Shown one piece after another: positions 5,290-7,315 of a DNA stretch of 7,315 nt; the first letter of the stretch is position 1, and every line of letters begins with the position of its first letter. The translations under genes and the position numbers were made by a program. The notes beneath the pieces are model-generated. The model did not search any database. It saw only the letters and a list, made by a program, of their open reading frames with translations, and was not told the DNA's origin. The stretch covers positions 1 to 7,315 of the forward strand of contig JACCQV010001199.1 of assembly GCA_013813945.1 (NCBI GenBank), given 5' to 3'. The DNA comes from Deltaproteobacteria bacterium. Its GTDB lineage: Bacteria > Myxococcota_A > Polyangia > Haliangiales > Haliangiaceae.

Positions 5290-6738
5290 CCGGACCTGCG
5301 CCTCCTTCACAGCCACCGAACGCCCCTGCGGTGCTGCGCGCGGGCCTCGTGCTGAGCGATCGGGTGACGTTCCCCGAGAACCTGCCGATCACGGCTCGGG
5401 TGATCGACATCGCGAACGCGATCGACGCGAACTCCGTGATCATCGTCGCGGGCGAGACGGGCTCGGGCAAGACGACCCAGCTACCGAAGATCTGCCTCGC
5501 GATGGGGCGCGCGGCGCATGCGTACATCGGCTGCACGCAGCCCCGTCGGATTGCGGCAACCAGCGTGGCGGCGCGCGTCGCCGACGAGCTCCACACCGAG
5601 CTCGGTGACGTGGTCGGCTACAAGGTTCGCTTCAACGACAAGGTCAAGAAGACCTCGTACGTGAAGTTCATGACGGACGGCATCTTGCTCGCCGAGATCC
5701 AGGGCGATCCGATGCTGCGCATGTACGACACGATCATCGTCGACGAGGCGCACGAGCGCAGCCTCAACATCGACTTCCTTCTCGGGTTCCTGAAGCAGCT
5801 GCTGCCACGCCGACCAGAGCTGCGCGTGATCGTCAGCTCGGCGACTCTCGAGACCGAGCGGTTCTCCAAATTCTTCCGCGACGCACCGGTGATCGAAGTC
5901 TCGGGCCGGACCTATCCCGTCGAGGTGCTGTATCGGCCGCCGCGCGAGGACGAGGCTGATCTCGCCGACGCAGTCGCGAACACGGTCAACGAGATCACCG
6001 AGCTCGATCCGCGCAATGACGTACTCGTGTTTCTTCCGGGCGAGCGCGAGATCCGCGAAGCGATGGTCGAGCTCGAACAGCGTGCATTGCCGCACACGGA
6101 GCTGTTGCCGCTCTACGCCCGGCTGTCGCCGTCCGACCAGCAGCGCGTGTTCCAGACCATGGCGAAGCGGCGCGTCGTGCTCGCGACCAATGTCGCCGAG
6201 ACCTCGCTGACGATTCCGGGAATCGTCTACGTCGTCGACTCGGGCGTGGCGCGCGTGAACCGCTACAACGTGCGCACCGGCGTCACCCAGCTCCTGGTCG
6301 AGCCAGTCTCGAAGGCCAGCGCCGACCAGCGGAAGGGGAGGTGCGGGCGGACCGAGAGTGGCGTGTGCTTCCGGCTCTACGAGGAGCAGGACTACGACGG
6401 CCGCCCGGGCCACACCGATCCGGAGATCAAGCGGGTCGGTCTCGCGGCGGTGATCCTGCGCATGAAGGCGCTGCGTCTCGGCGACATCGAGAGCTTTCCG
6501 TTCCTCGATCCGCCGCAGAAGCGTTCGATCGATGAAGGCTACCGGGTCCTCGAGGAGCTTGGCGCCCTCGACGACGGCGGACGGCTGACGCAGCTCGGTG
6601 AGCAGCTCGGCCGGCTCCCGATCGATCCGCGACTCGGAAGAATGATCCTCGGTGGCCGGGATGAGGGCGCACTGCGCGAGGTGGTCACCATCGCCGCCGC
6701 GCTCGGGCTGCAGGATCCGCGCGATCGGCCACACGCTG
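5286..6738 (+). CDS. hrpA: ATP-dependent DEAH-box RNA helicase HrpA, N-terminal part, interrupted
   Basis: HrpA is a cytoplasmic superfamily 2 RNA helicase; E. coli HrpA helps to rescue stalled or collided ribosomes. Motifs appear in order: G-E-T-G-S-G-K-T at 56-63 (Walker A), T-Q-P-R-R-I (Ia), D-E-A-H-E-R at 153-158 (II), S-A-T-L-E at 185-189 (III), A-T-N-V-A-E-T-S at 300-307 (V) and Q-R-K-G-R-C-G-R at 348-355 (VI), then the winged-helix/ratchet start up to L-Q-D-P-R-D-R-P. Only about 484 residues are collinear with the family, whose members are around 1300. At about 6738 the DNA jumps back to motif V and the original frame runs into Arg-rich nonsense that stays open to the window end. ATG 5286 is the chosen start; in-frame ATG 5253 would add 11 residues, and neither has a strong ribosome-binding site. 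The 88 bp upstream hold no convincing promoter. Confidence 0.9.
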
Positions 6739-7315
6739 CCGCAGCGGCGCGTCGTGCTCGCGACGAACGTCGCCGAGACCTCGCTCACCATCCCCGGCAT
6801 CGTCTACATCGTCGATGCGGGGGTGGCGCGCGTCAATCGCTACAACGTGCGGACCGGCGTCTCGCAGCTGCTGGTCGAGCCGGTGTCGAAGGCGAGCGCC
6901 GACCAGCGCAAGGGCCGTTGCGGTCGCACCGAGAGCGGCGTGTGCTTCCGGCTCTACGAGGAGCAGGACTACGCATCGCGACCCGCGCACACCGATCCCG
7001 AGATCAAGCGCGTCGGGCTCGCCGGCGTGATCCTGCGGATGAAGTCGCTCGACCTCGGCAACATCGAGAGCTTTCCGTTCCTCGATCCGCCGCAGAAGCG
7101 CGCGATCGACGAGGGCTACCGCGTGCTCGAGGAGCTCGGCGCGCTCGGCGACGACGGTCGGCTGACCCCGCTCGGCGAGCAGCTCGGCAAGCTGCCGATC
7201 GATCCCCGGCTCGGCCGGATGATCCTCGGGGGGCGCGACGAGGGCGCCCTGCGCGAGGTCGTGATCATCGCCGCCGCGCTCGGGTTGCAGGATCCGCGCG
7301 ATCGCCCGCACGCCG
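6166..7315 (+). repeat. 577-bp imperfect tandem duplication inside hrpA
   Basis: Bases 6166-6742 and 6743-7315 align without gaps at an offset of 577 bp. By hand I count roughly 80-85 differences over 573 positions, that is about 85% identity, concentrated at third codon positions. The offset is not a multiple of three, so the second copy is in another frame. Shared perfect stretches include GAGAGCTTTCCGTTCCTCG and the bases encoding F-R-L-Y-E-E-Q-D-Y. Confidence 0.95.
6742..7315 (+). pseudogene. hrpA: Second, out-of-frame hrpA fragment (motifs V-VI and winged helix)
   Basis: Read from 6742, the frame gives Q-R-R-V-V-L-A-T-N-V-A-E-T-S (motif V), Q-R-K-G-R-C-G-R (motif VI), then the same downstream region to L-Q-D-P-R-D-R-P-H-A at the window edge. 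There is no stop codon and no start or upstream helicase part in this frame. About 16 of some 190 residues differ from the first copy (V/I, S/A, R/K and similar), all compatible with a working helicase, and no disabling change is visible within the fragment. It is therefore a piece of an intact hrpA-type gene joined out of frame, either by recombination or by assembly error, and not a decayed copy. The window ends 4 bases before the point where the first copy breaks off. It is typed as a pseudogene only because it cannot be expressed as placed. Confidence 0.75.

Noticed and set aside
3733..5596. Long minus-strand frames rich in Ala/Cys/Phe across the tail region (3733-4812 and 4163-5596)
   Set aside because: They look like hydrophobic repeats but are the reverse complement of Lys/Ala codons, with no signal, motif or sensible start.
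5481..6800. 439-codon minus-strand frame under hrpA, with a similar one at 6685-7311
   Set aside because: Both are antisense shadows of the helicase. Their mutual similarity follows from the hrpA duplication and is not evidence of a repeated gene.

Overview
The window looks like a chromosomal contig from a high-GC Gram-negative bacterium. A myxobacterium-like (Myxococcota) host is the best guess. The reasons are strong G/C bias at third codon positions, two short lipoproteins (one with an Asp/Ala/Gly repeat linker), a long Lys/Ala histone-H1-like tail, and a four-helix-bundle gene of a type common in that group. This is inference from style; no marker gene settles the taxonomy.

Layout, left to right: the 3' end of a four-helix-bundle (23S rRNA intervening-sequence type) gene (+); a tiny repeat-rich lipoprotein (-); a small J-domain co-chaperone (-); divergently, a Cys-rich lipoprotein (+); a cysteine synthase fused to a C-terminal glutaredoxin (+); convergently, an arylamine N-acetyltransferase (-); divergently, a protein with a histone-H1-like tail and an unrecognised globular domain (+); then hrpA, a DEAH-box RNA helicase (+), running to the right edge. 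Genes are tightly packed, with 6 bp between one convergent stop pair and 14 and 33 bp between divergent starts. There is no gene-free stretch longer than about 100 bp. No tRNA, rRNA, CRISPR, transposase or phage gene is visible.

The genes do not form an obvious single pathway. The clearest biochemistry is thiol/sulfur chemistry (PLP-dependent cysteine synthesis coupled on one chain to a CEFC glutaredoxin). Protein quality control (J-domain), RNA remodelling (HrpA) and possibly chromatin binding (H1-like tail) are separate household functions.

The most striking structural signal is in hrpA. A 577-bp segment covering helicase motifs V-VI and the following winged-helix/ratchet region appears twice in a row. 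The second copy is about 85% identical in DNA, about 92% identical in protein, and shifted by one reading frame. Most differences are synonymous, so both copies evolved as working genes before being joined. The window ends only 4 bases short of completing the second repeat unit. A chimeric assembly join between two related hrpA genes, or a recombination of paralogues, explains this better than a decaying local duplication. No clear-cut undescribed system is proven here; the candidates are the H1-tail protein with its unrecognised C-terminal domain and the cysteine synthase-glutaredoxin fusion.
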